Source: Hypericum androsaemum (taxonomy: Eukaryota; Streptophyta; Magnoliopsida; Malpighiales; Hypericaceae). From it: a stretch of 64,000 bases of DNA. Position numbers and translations under genes: made by a program. Shown piece by piece: positions 11,080 to 21,304 of this stretch; position 1 is the first letter of the stretch, and each line of letters begins with the position of its first letter. The notes under the pieces were generated by a model, which was not told the origin of the DNA, did no database searches, and was given only the letters and a program-made list of their open reading frames with translations. Where the stretch lies: assembly GCA_963995505.1 (NCBI GenBank), contig OZ023196.1:9855106-9919105 (forward strand), in the 5' to 3' direction.

Positions 11080-13196
11080 TGTAATACCCTACTCCGTTAA
11101 TCATATTAGTCAGACTTAAGTGAAGTATACTCAGCCGTAATGACATATTGGATTAGTATTTGGAATAATATTTCTACGTAAATAAATTTTCAAAGATAGA
11201 TGGAAGGAAAGCATTTGGCATCTCGGACTACCTCAAATATGCTACGATAAGTTGATCATAAGTTCTTCATTTCGGATTAAAAAGGAGTGACTCAAAATGG
11301 TATGAAAAGGGAAGAAATGGATTTATAAGTTTTGGAAGACATGGATTTTTCATGCTAGTAATTTGGATCAAGCCTAGTCAATTTATTTCCAAGTTTTATG
11401 AATTTAGTTGGATAATTTCGGACAGAATGACCTTTGTTCAGTTAAATGGGCATATCTTTCTCAATTTTGCTTCAAATGTTACACATGAAATCAAGAAACT
11501 AGACACACAAGGCTACAATTCATTTGTTGACGTGTTTTGACAAACAGTAAGGGAAGGTAATGAAAATGGAGCTGCAATCAGGCACTTTCTGATTGGGCCA
11601 CATTTTTCAAGCAACCAATCCTACTTCGCCACTTGTAAACTCATAAGAATGAGTTGAAAAGGTGAGACATGATGGAGGAATTACCTACTCCCTTTTATAA
11701 ACCAAAACCAAAAAGAAGGAGGCTAGATATTGTCGAACTTATCCAAAAAAAAACTGAAGTAGAAGAGAAAGGGGAGAGAGAGCAAGAAGAAAGAGAAAGA
11801 AGTAGGAGAAAGAAAGAACGGCTTGGTAAGTAAGTAAAGAACATGGGATTAGTGTATTGATGAATATGTGGACATAGTTTTGTGTGATATTGAGTTATAT
11901 GGGTTGCTTGCTGATTGTGCTCGGTAATTAACTTGGTTGGCAAAACAGATCAATAAAAAAACTTTTGGTCATAAAAGAGTATTGTACAGATTATATAGAT
12001 GTGAATAACTTAAGTATGGACCAATGAGTGAAAGAAATTGAGTTACTTTGATGGCTTTGAACCATTTCAGACGTTGATTCTCGTTTGTGCCATAGTTGAT
12101 TATTTTCAATTGTTGGAAGTAATTACTTGGAGAAGTGAGGAAATGACCTCATTTTGTATATTGGGATTGCTACCTCAAGGTTCTTTATGAAAGAAACAAT
12201 CTTGGAAAGATGGTTAAACGAAGGTCCAAAGTGAAAGCCGGATTGTATGGAGGAGTAAGCATTCGTCGAATGATCGTCATTAGGGTAAGCATATAGATCA
12301 TGACAACTTTGGTTTGTTTGGTGCATGTGCATGTTTCAGACCATGATTATGTGCATCTCATGCATATGAGTTGTCTTTGAAGTGGTTATATGATTGGTTT
12401 TCATCTATACGGAATTTGATGATGTTTGTGATTTGTTGGTCAATTTGGGGCTGTTTTGCCCAATTCGTGATATAGGGATATTTTGGTATGAATTTGGTTA
12501 TGTGGCCAATATGTTTTGGTCAATGTATATTATGTGTGTGTGGAATATTTGGTATGTCATTTGTGAGATGGCGGATGATGAGGTCTACCCGTGACCAACC
12601 GGGGATGTTGATATATGTGCACATATACTGAGGATACAAGGATTCTGATATAATATGTTTGGCCGGCGGGTTAGTTTCTGATGGCGCCTTTAAGATATGG
12701 TATCCTCGTGTCGGCGTGGGAGTGATACTATCTATGTCTATCTGAAGTTCATCCGATATATGTTATATGTTTGTGAAGGTCTATCTGAAATTTTGGTTAT
12801 GTTGGATATGTGATTACTTTGATGGCCTTATTTGTGATATGATCTTTTGTTGTCTTAACTTTGTGTTTGTATTGGTTGGGTTTGATATGGGACATAGTTA
12901 AGTTCTGTCTCTCTCATATGTATTTGATATAACTGATATGTTATGTTCTATGTGTTTACGGAGTATTTCAAAACACTCACCCATCTCTCTCCAGTTTTGC
13001 AAGTTCTTTGTCTAGCAGCTCCGTAGCCCCCGTGTTCATTTTAATCCTGGGGTAAATATAAAGAATAATTCCTAGAGTTTTTGACATGTATGATTTTGTG
13101 AGATTAAGATATGTTTGAGGCTAGCTAGACCCATTTTGTGTTATAAACGGGTTAGGGTCTAGCGTCGGTCACCAACCCCAAAATTGGGTCGTGACA
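11080..13196 (+). repeat. 5' LTR of gypsy element, 2117 bp
   Basis: It begins TGTAATACCCTACTCC after the AGTGG duplication and ends GTCGTGACA before the PBS. From about 11375 on it matches 14356-16777, but it lacks the roughly 182-bp tandem units present in the 3' LTR after 'cttggtaag' (around 11822). Confidence 0.88.
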
Positions 13197-13200
13197 GACT

Positions 13201-13216
13201 TGGTATCAGAGCATGG
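13201..13216 (+). other. Primer-binding site, initiator tRNA-Met type
   Basis: TGGTATCAGAGCATGG lies four bases after the 5' LTR end. It is the widespread plant LTR-retrotransposon PBS complementary to the 3' end of initiator tRNA-Met. Confidence 0.92.
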
Positions 13217-13540
13217 TTTGAGCCAAAGCTTAAGCTTTAGGGTTGAACGGTGGGTTTGAGTAAAGTATTAACTCTCAAGTTAACTCTCTAAAGGTGTGCT
13301 ACGGAGCATAAGATTTCTCATGTCGTGTTGTTGGTCATCTTCCAAATCCTTAAATCCTTTGACTTATGAAAGTTGTTTGTGCATTTTGTTGTGAATCTTT
13401 GATGAAAGAAGATGATGTTTAATTTATGAAATTCATGTATACTAGTCTCATAGGCTAAGTTCCTTGGAGAGTCCAAGTAAAATGAATGTGAACATATAGC
13501 GACCATATATGCAGGGGATTACTTAGTGAAGCAACATATT

Positions 13541-13630
13541 ATGGCCCAACGGCGGGTAATAATAGCTGATATGGCCAAACAGCGGGTGATAATAGCTGAT
13601 ATGGCCCAGCGGCCGAAAAGAATAGCCGAA
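13541..13630. repeat. 30-bp tandem repeat x 3
   Basis: Three adjoining 30-bp units begin 'atggccca(a/g)c(g/a)g'. The third is more diverged. They lie in the internal region of the gypsy element, downstream of the PBS. Confidence 0.85.
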
Positions 13631-13929
13631 CGATGTTGGCTTCACTGGGGTAGCACTCCGGGAAACCATCTACATTGATATGTATTGAGACATGACATCG
13701 CATGTTCTTCATTTGTCATTGGTGATTATTTGTTTATCATATGTATTTTATTTTATGTTGGGGTCCATGCACTTTTTGTGTTACCCCACTAAGTACCTCA
13801 CTTAGAATATGTTGGAGAGATGTTGGATGCAACTTTGATGGTTGCTTATTTGTCCAAGACATACAATATGTGTACGAAAGATGGATTGATCTAACCCAAT
13901 TGGAGTCGGTGATTATGATATGATGGCGC

Positions 13930-14342
13930 ATCTATATGGGATGAATGTGGATGGCAAGATATGTTAGGTGACTTACATGTGTTGGATATTAAGAACTTTT
14001 ATATAATTTGGGTATGGATTGGTTATCATCGATCGTATCACATGCCAATGGATTATTTTAGTAGGAATATGATCTTCAGGACAAAGGGTGACTCTGAATT
14101 TGATATTTCGGGATGATAAGGTCTTTGTCGTGAAGGAGTTTTCAGATGTGTTTTCAAAAAATTTGCCAGGTTTACTAAATCAGAAGGATATCCAGTTTTG
14201 CATTGATTTCACGGTTGATTGGATGAGGATTATATTTTTCCTAGTATTTTCCCGTGACTAGTTCAGTGTTGTTTGCATGGAAAAAAGATTAGAGTTTGCT
14301 GTTGTGCATCAGTTATTATAAGCTGAATAAGGAACGAAGGAT
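13930..14342 (+). pseudogene. Ty3/gypsy protease/reverse transcriptase scrap
   Basis: Across several frames one can read LGMDWLSS (about 14008), VKEFSDVFSKNLPGL (about 14130) and CIDFTVDW (about 14200). These are the standard gypsy landmarks between protease and reverse transcriptase. A weak equivalent of 'LRMCIDYRKLNK' is at 14290-14330. Frameshifts and stops interrupt all of them. The coding sequence stops at about 14345, where the truncated 3' LTR begins. Confidence 0.7.
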
Positions 14343-14355
14343 ATCACTTGGTAAT

Positions 14356-16777
14356 TAGTCAAATTATTTCTAAGTTTTATGAATTTAGTTGGATAATTTT
14401 GGACAGAATGACCTTTATTCAGTTAAATAGGCATATCTTTCTCAATTTTGCTTCAAATATTACAAATGAATATGATCAAAAAATTAGACACACAAGTCTA
14501 CAATTCATCGGTTGACATATTTTGACAAAACGCAAGAGAAGATAATGAAAATGGAGCTGTAATCAGGCACTTTCTAATTGGACCACGTTTTTCAAGCAAC
14601 CAATCCTACTTCGCCACATGTGAACTCATGAAAATGAGTTGAAAAGGTGAGACATGATGGAGAAATTACCTACTCTCTTTTATAAACCAAAACCAAAAGG
14701 AGGAGTCTAGATATTTTTGAACTTGTCCAAAAAAAACTGAAGGAGATGAGAAAGAGGAGAGAGAGCAAGAAGAAAGAGAAAGAAGTAGGAGAAAGAAAGA
14801 ATGGCTTGGTAAGCAATGTTATCCTTTAATTTGGATTTTTATATCTTCATAAAAGTTGTAGAGGACTTAAGGATCTTTCTAACAGTATATCATATGTTCT
14901 ATTTGGATCAATGAATCAAGTGGAAATCAGTTTTGAACAACAGACAGATTACTGTAGTATTCAATTGAGCGGGTAGCCGAAGAAGTACTTGGTAAGCCTA
15001 CTGAGACTCCAAATTGAACTTGTTTCTTCTTACAAGTTGTAGACGACTCAATACACTTTCGAATGGCATAGTATACACCCTATTTGGATAAAGAAATCAT
15101 CCTAAAAGCTTTGTTGAAAGTTGGACTGACTGGCTGGGTTCGGAATTGAGTTGTATGAAGAAGATGTGATTGGTAAGTATATTTTGGCTTGGAAATGGAA
15201 TTTTCATGAAGCATAAACGTTGTAGAGTACTTAAATAGCTTTCCAAATCTATATTATTATCCAATGTTGACAAAAAAATCAGCCCAAAATTGTTGTTTCA
15301 AAACAGACTGATTGCTGAGTTTCAGAAATAAGACGGTGCATGAATAACGAATTGGTAAGTAGTTCTTTGAACTTCTAAGTTTATTTATGGACTCTGTATA
15401 ACTAGGAAAGAAAAGGGGATTAGTGTATTGATGAATATGTGGACTTGGTTTTATTTATATGGGTTGCTTGCTGAAGAAGAAGTGATTAGGATTGTCTTGT
15501 GCTCGGTATTTAACTTGGTTGGCAAAACAGATCAATAAATAAACTTTTGGTCATAAAAGAGTATTGTACAGATTATATACATGTGAATAACTTAAGTACG
15601 GACCAATGAGTGAAAGAAATTGAGTTACTTTGATGGCTTTGAGCCATTTCAGACGTTGATTCTCGTTTGTGCCATAGTTGGTTATTTTCAATTGTTGGAA
15701 GTAATTGCTTGGAGAAGTGAGAAAATGACCTCATTTTGTATATTGGAATTGCTACCTCAAGGTTCTTTATGAAAGAAACAATCTTGGAAAGATCGTTAAA
15801 TGAAGGTCCAAAGTGAAAGCCGGATTCCATGGAGGAGTATGCATTCGTCGAATGGTCGTCATTAGGGTAAGCATATAGATCATGAAAACTTTGGTTTGTT
15901 TGGTGCATGTGCATGTTTCAGACCTTGATTATGTGCGTCTCATGCATATGAGTTGTCTTTGAAGTGGTTATATGATTGGTTTTCGTCTATACAGAATTTG
16001 ATGATGTTTGTGGTTTGTTGGTCTATTTGGGGCTGTTTTGCCCAATTCGTGATATGGGATATTTTGGTATGAATTTGGTTATATGGCCAATATATTTTGG
16101 TCAATGTTAATTATGTGTGTGTGGAATATTTGGTATGTCATTTGTGAGATGGCGGATGATGAGGTCTACTCGTGACCAACCGGGGATGTTGGCATATGTG
16201 CACATATGCTAAGGATACAAGAATTTTGATATGATATGTTTAGCCGGCGGGTTAGTTTCTGATGGCGCCTTTAAGATATGGTATCCTCGTGTCAGCGTGG
16301 GAGTGACACTATCTTCGCCTATCTGAAGTTCATCCGATATATGTTATATGTTTGTGAAGGTCTATCTGAAATTTTGGTTATGTTTGATATGTGATTACTT
16401 TGATGACCTTATTTGTGATATGATCTTTTGTTGTCTTAGCTTTGTATTCGTATTGGTTGGGTTTGATGTGGGACATAGTTAAGTTCTGTCTCTCCCACGT
16501 GTATTTGATATAACTGATATGTTATGTTCTATGTGCTTACGATGTGTTTCAAAACACTCACCCCCCTCTCTCCATTTTTGCAAGTTCTTTGTCTAGCAGC
16601 TCCGTAGCCACCGTGTTCATTTTAATCCTAGGGTAAATATAAAAAATAATTCCTAGAGTTTTTGACATGTATGATTTTGTGAGATTAAGATATGTTTGAG
16701 GCTAGATAGACCTGTTTTGTGTTGTAAACGGGTTAGGGTCTAGCGCCAGTCACCGACCCCAAAATTGGGTCGTGACA
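14356..16777 (+). repeat. 3' LTR of gypsy element, 5'-truncated, with extra 182-bp units
   Basis: It aligns with 5' LTR positions 11375-13196 and ends at the same GGGTCGTGACA. It lacks the first roughly 295 bp, but has about 590 bp not present in the 5' LTR (about 14814-15410). Confidence 0.85.
14814..15359 (+). repeat. Three diverged ~182-bp tandem repeats in the gypsy 3' LTR
   Basis: The word TTGGTAAG occurs at 14806, 14989, 15170 and 15352, spaced 183, 181 and 182 bp. Each unit also carries 'gttgtaga(g/c)' and a 'cagactga'-like word at a similar place. The 5' LTR keeps only one TTGGTAAG, as expected if recombination between the first and last copies removed all units there. Confidence 0.8.
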
Positions 16778-16782
16778 AGTGG

Positions 16783-18934
16783 ATTTGGTACAGATTCAAT
16801 GATATGAACATTACTATCCTGCTCAAATCTGGAGCGTTGATTTAAAAATTTGGATGGCCAAAAATACATGTGTGTAACCCCCTTATTTCACGGGGTTTCC
16901 AATTTGTCCCTCCCCCTTCTTCCTTTCTTATCTCCTTCTTCCTCTCATGAAACCCATTTAGCAAGAAAGCCAATATATATTTTATATCTTCTTCTTCTAA
17001 TTGTCAAATGATATTTAGCGTAACGGCACGAGAAGTTTACTAATTCAAGGAGGTCCATGGTTCAAACCCTTGTAATCATGGTATAAAAATTTATCTTTCA
17101 AAAAATTCTCCTTCTTTCAATTTTACTAACAAAATAACTCAATTAAACAATACCTAGATATATCCAGATATTTTTCTACGAGTTTCAAAGGTGATAAGAA
17201 GCTTAGAGATATTTTTACGCAAGCAAAATCAATTAGTACATCACCTCCTTCCAAATAGCAACGACAAATCATGCAAAATTAACAGCACATCAGAAAAATT
17301 ACAACCGCACATCACACAAGATTAACAACACATGAGACAAAATTAACGACATATCACATTTTTTATCTTTTTGTTGTTATTTGCAACAGTAAAAATTGCA
17401 ATGACACATCAGACAAGATTAACGGCACATCAAATTTTTGTCTTTGAAACTGATGGGTCGATGCATTTTTGACTTTGGAACTGATATATCCTTGTATTTT
17501 TGCCTTTGAAACTGATGTACCCTTGTATTTTTCGAAAGAATCTCGGAGACCGACCAAAGCACGAAAGCTAGGTCCTTTCAAAAAAAAAAGATTTATATTC
17601 GAAGAGTGCATAACTGCATGAATAAGCTCACACTAACCTGTCAAATTGGGATCTAATTCGGATAACTCAGTTGAGGCATAAATTGTTACTTTCTTTGGTA
17701 CTTTCCTTAGATACTTTATTTGTTACTTTAGTAAATCCTTCGATTTTCATACTTCATTTCAGTTTTTTTTTTTGCATTTAGATATAAATAAAAAGATTTT
17801 CGTGAAACAGGAAGAAAATAATCCTCTAGTACAAGGCCAATGAATAACATAAGAATGGATAGACCGGAGAAATCCCTCATTTGTATCTTTTATTTAGAGG
17901 AACAAAAGATCTAACATATCATTCTTTTTTTTATATCAAATTTATATTTTTCTTAGACCTTCTTCTAAGGGGTTGGGTAACAAGTGCATAAGATCCATTG
18001 AAACGTGCATTGTATTTTATCATATACTTAATTAATTAATTTCAAGTTATAAGAAAAGCCTTTGAAATTGATGTGTTCTTATATTTTTTCTCTAGAAAAT
18101 TAATTTGCATTTGTTCTTATCTATATTGAATTTTTTTGGACATACAAAATCCAAAAGAAAAAAGAATCAATTTGTATGGTTCGTGTTCAAGTTTACTGTT
18201 GTTCTGTAGACGTGAAAATAAATTGCCTATCATTGAAGCAGAAGCTACGAGAATAGATGAAGTAATGATAACGAATCCAATATTTGCACATCATTTTTTT
18301 TAAACTAATTTCTAAAATTATCTTTATATTTATCTAATATTTCAAATTTGCCATTGGATATCCTCGTGTCCCCCCTTGGTGTGTTGGATTCTCCGCCTCC
18401 ACTCCCCTCGTCGCGGAGAACCGAGCCCCATTCCAACTGCCAGATCCCCTCTTCTCCCTATCTCACCAGGTAATGGTGTGATGCGTACGTAGAATTTACG
18501 ATTAGGACGTGGCATTGTAGCGGATTTTGACTTGCCGGAATTTGGAACTAGTATCACTCTGTGTGGCATTTTGGTAAGGAGTACATGATGTGTATACATC
18601 AGATCAGGCAATGTTTACTTGTCTTAATCCACTTTTTTCGTGTGATGTACGTGCAATAATAGCTGGAATATTATGTGAATAGCTTTTAAATTAAAATGTA
18701 GCATAAACCAGATGATAGAATTGTATCAGACAGTTTGGAATCAATTTTTGTGGTCACTTTTGGATGATGCAGTGTGTTTTTTCATAGTATTATTTAACTA
18801 GCTCTTTGGTCCGAATCCAAGATTAAGATTTGGCTTGTCCTTTCACCACAGTTTTTCCGGTGGGAAACTTTTACCACCTTTTTTTTCTATCTTAATATTG
18901 AATTATTGGATGCTCCCAGTTGGTTTTCACAGTT
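16783..18934. other. Intergenic DNA
   Basis: No gene was recognised except possible 5' sequence of the pseudogene downstream (a GC-rich stretch at 18360-18480). A short 'gagacaaaattaacgacat' motif repeats loosely between 17280 and 17430. A box-A/box-B-like pair near 17020-17075 is too weak to call a tRNA or SINE. Confidence 0.5.
17442..17534. repeat. 31-bp tandem repeat x 3
   Basis: Three adjoining units share 'ctttgaaactgatg' and end in 'atttttg'. No coding role is evident. Confidence 0.75.
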
Positions 18935-20608
18935 AGAATGTGGTGAATGGTCAGCAGCAGCACCACTCACTGGTTCACGCCCATCAGCTCGTTACAAATT
19001 TTCAGCTGTTCTGAGAAGTGAATTGATACGTGTTCAGAATGTTGTTAAGATCTGCAATTGATTATGTAGTAAATGGGAATTCTATTGATTGTTGATGATG
19101 TTTGTACTAATATCTCGTTTTCTCTTTCGTAATCCTAGCATGCTGCAGCAATTTCTGATGAGATTTACATCTCTGGTGGAAGTCGTAATGGCCGGTGATT
19201 TACAGGTACTTGATAGTTAAACCTGCTTATGCTTTGTAAGCTTTTAATGGTTTGACTTCCTTTATTGTTTTTGATTTGCAGGTTTTGGATCTTAGAAACT
19301 TTTCATGGTCTAGTCTAAACCGTGACCCTGAACATGCTGTTAAAGTAGAAAATGATGCTCTACAGGAAGTTATTCCAGCTAGCTCCAACCACTGTATGGT
19401 GAGAATCCAGGGAAGAATCTTAAACTGATGCTGAAGCTCTGTCTTCTCATACTTTATCATGCATTTGAAATCTCAGATGTACTCGAACGTATGTAATCTC
19501 CCTTAAGGCCTTATTCCTTCTCCCACCCATTTACGCCTTTTTCTGCATCATCTTTTTGTCTGTTACCTGTTTTACTTTAATATAGCTTACTGCTTCCAAA
19601 GTTCACTTGTGCTTAGCTACATTTGTTATTCAATTCTATTAATCATCTGGCAGGTTAAATGGGGAAGCAAACTCCTCCTGCTTGGTGGGGATTCAAGGAA
19701 TCAGCCAGATAAGATGATAGGTTAGTTTGTTCTCATAAATATTCCGTCTCCAGTGCAGGATTTTTGTAGTGTGGTATGTTGATCTAGAAACACAACATTG
19801 TGGTATCATAAGTACCTTAGGGAATGTCCCGGTAACTACATCATACTTCCATGATAATTCCCAGTGCCTCATTCCTTATTTATACTTCCATGGTGACAGT
19901 TCATTCACACAGTTATGATTATAGCAGCTACTCGTATAATTCTTAAATCTTAAGCATGATTCAGGTAGCTCGAAGTGGCTTTTCTGCGACTGTGTTTGAA
20001 TCTAGGCTGATAGTTATTGGTAGAGAAGATAAAAACAGAAGGTTGCTGAATGATGTCTTCTCTCTCAACCTAGAATCAATGACTTGGGATGTTCTGGAGA
20101 CAACGTTAGTGTGTTCTACTCGTTTAACTCCACTTGCATGTTTTCGAGCAGACAATATCAGGATCAAGGATAAGATTGATGAAAATAAAACTACTCACGC
20201 AGAAGTGTCAAAATCTTTTTCGTTCTTCCACATAGGAACTCCATTCTGTGGAACGCCAACTCGTATCTGAGAGATCAAGATGCTTTAAGCTGGAGGTTTT
20301 ATCCCTCTTTTATCTTCTTCTGGTTGTCTTGTTTGTTATTTTTGAGTAATTCTTAGCACCGTGTCCATAGGTGAGCAAATTTCATTTTTTTTAAATCTTC
20401 CAACTGTCTGACAGTGGCGTGCTTCCCAGGCGCAAATAGCTGAGCTGCAGAAGACACTGGAGTCATTGCAGGCCATAGAGAATGAGGTTCAACTACTGCA
20501 CGGACAAAAAGCTGCTCTTGATAAGGATGGAACAAACTGACCTTGCGGAGAGACAAGGGTCCGGCGGGTTGTGGCCGTTGATTGCTGGGTGAGATGGTAA
20601 TCAAAGGA
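18935..20608 (+). pseudogene. Acyl-CoA-binding domain kelch protein (ACBP4/5/6-like) pseudogene
   Basis: Spaced exon-like blocks encode kelch sequence with plausible splice borders. They are ECGEWSAAAPLTGSRPSARYK (18938-19000), HAAAISDEIYISGGSRNGR (19139-19195), VLDLRNFSWSSL...NHCM (19282-19398), VKWGSKLLLLGGDSRNQPDKMI (19654-19720) and VARSGFSATVFESRLIVIG...WDVLETT (19965-20103). C-terminal coiled-coil exons follow: ELHSVERQLVSERSRCFKLE (20239-20298) and QIAELQKTLESLQAIENEVQLL, then RQGSGG (20431-20600). This order is that of plant cytosolic kelch ACBPs, which carry acyl-CoA esters. Lesions are a missing donor after ARYK, a short deletion giving TGA after NGR, whole kelch exons absent after 20103, and a frameshift before the C-end. 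The N-terminal acyl-CoA-binding domain was not found. The family call is from motif memory. Confidence 0.8.
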
Positions 20609-21304
20609 AGTTGTACCGTATCATAGCAGATACCTTCTGGTTTCAAGCTTATGAGTTACTGAGCAGCATTCACAATTTCTAATTTGACGATCCTCAGGTC
20701 TCAGCTTAACCTTGCCAACTCTGCAACCTTTTGCCCTTTTTCTAGTTTCATCTGCATTCTTTTTTGATTGAGATTGGATGAATATGCCCGATATTGATTT
20801 TACTCAAATGTATTCTTTAGCAAGTCTATGATATGATCCTATAATAGCATAAATTGACATCCTTCTTGTCCCCCATCCCTTCATCATTGGACCTGATTCT
20901 GGTTTGTTTAGTATCGAATACCGGATCTGTTGAGATTACCACCACGATGTTAGTTGCAAGAGTGGTGTTCTTGTTTCCACTCTTCTAAACTAGGCCCAAC
21001 CATTTCTCCTTCCGATGTGAGATTCTCAAACACGTCATATAATTCATAATCGAATTCGTCATTGGATAAATCGATATGATTCATAGTTTTTCAATTCAAA
21101 CTTGTCAAATTCAAACCGTGGTCACCCTAGCTCGGACTCGATGAATGTTATTTGGCAATACAACAGCTTCTATGCATAGGCCATCTGATAACATTGATTT
21201 TGTAGGCATATCGGAGCTCCAATCAAATCTTATAATACAAGTAATTTGTTCCTCAAAGTACATGCTTGCTCCTCTTTATTTGGGAAACGGCAAGGGGAAA
21301 AAGC
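20609..21304. other. Intergenic region between convergent pseudogene and ligase gene
   Basis: No coding sequence was seen. An AT-rich stretch at about 21040-21130 has 'gaattcgtca' motifs like the hAT MITE at 7548, so it may be a decayed MITE. The part next to 21305 probably contains the ligase 3' UTR. Confidence 0.5.

Larger units (their letters stand above)
11080..16777 (+). mobile_element. Internally deleted Ty3/gypsy retrotransposon
   Basis: The element is bounded by a perfect 5-bp duplication AGTGG (11075-11079 and 16778-16782). The 5' LTR starts TGTAATACCC and both LTRs end GGGTCGTGACA. A classical tRNA-Met primer-binding site follows the 5' LTR. Only about 1.15 kb of interior remains, including scraps of gypsy protease/reverse transcriptase. 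The interior runs directly into a 3' LTR that lacks its first roughly 295 bp, so one deletion removed most of pol and the 3' LTR head. It cannot encode its own proteins. Confidence 0.9.

Noticed and set aside
17018..17080. tRNA gene or SINE head
   Set aside because: A box-B-like 'ggttcaaaccc' and weak box A are present, but no cloverleaf stems could be matched and no SINE tail or target duplication was found.
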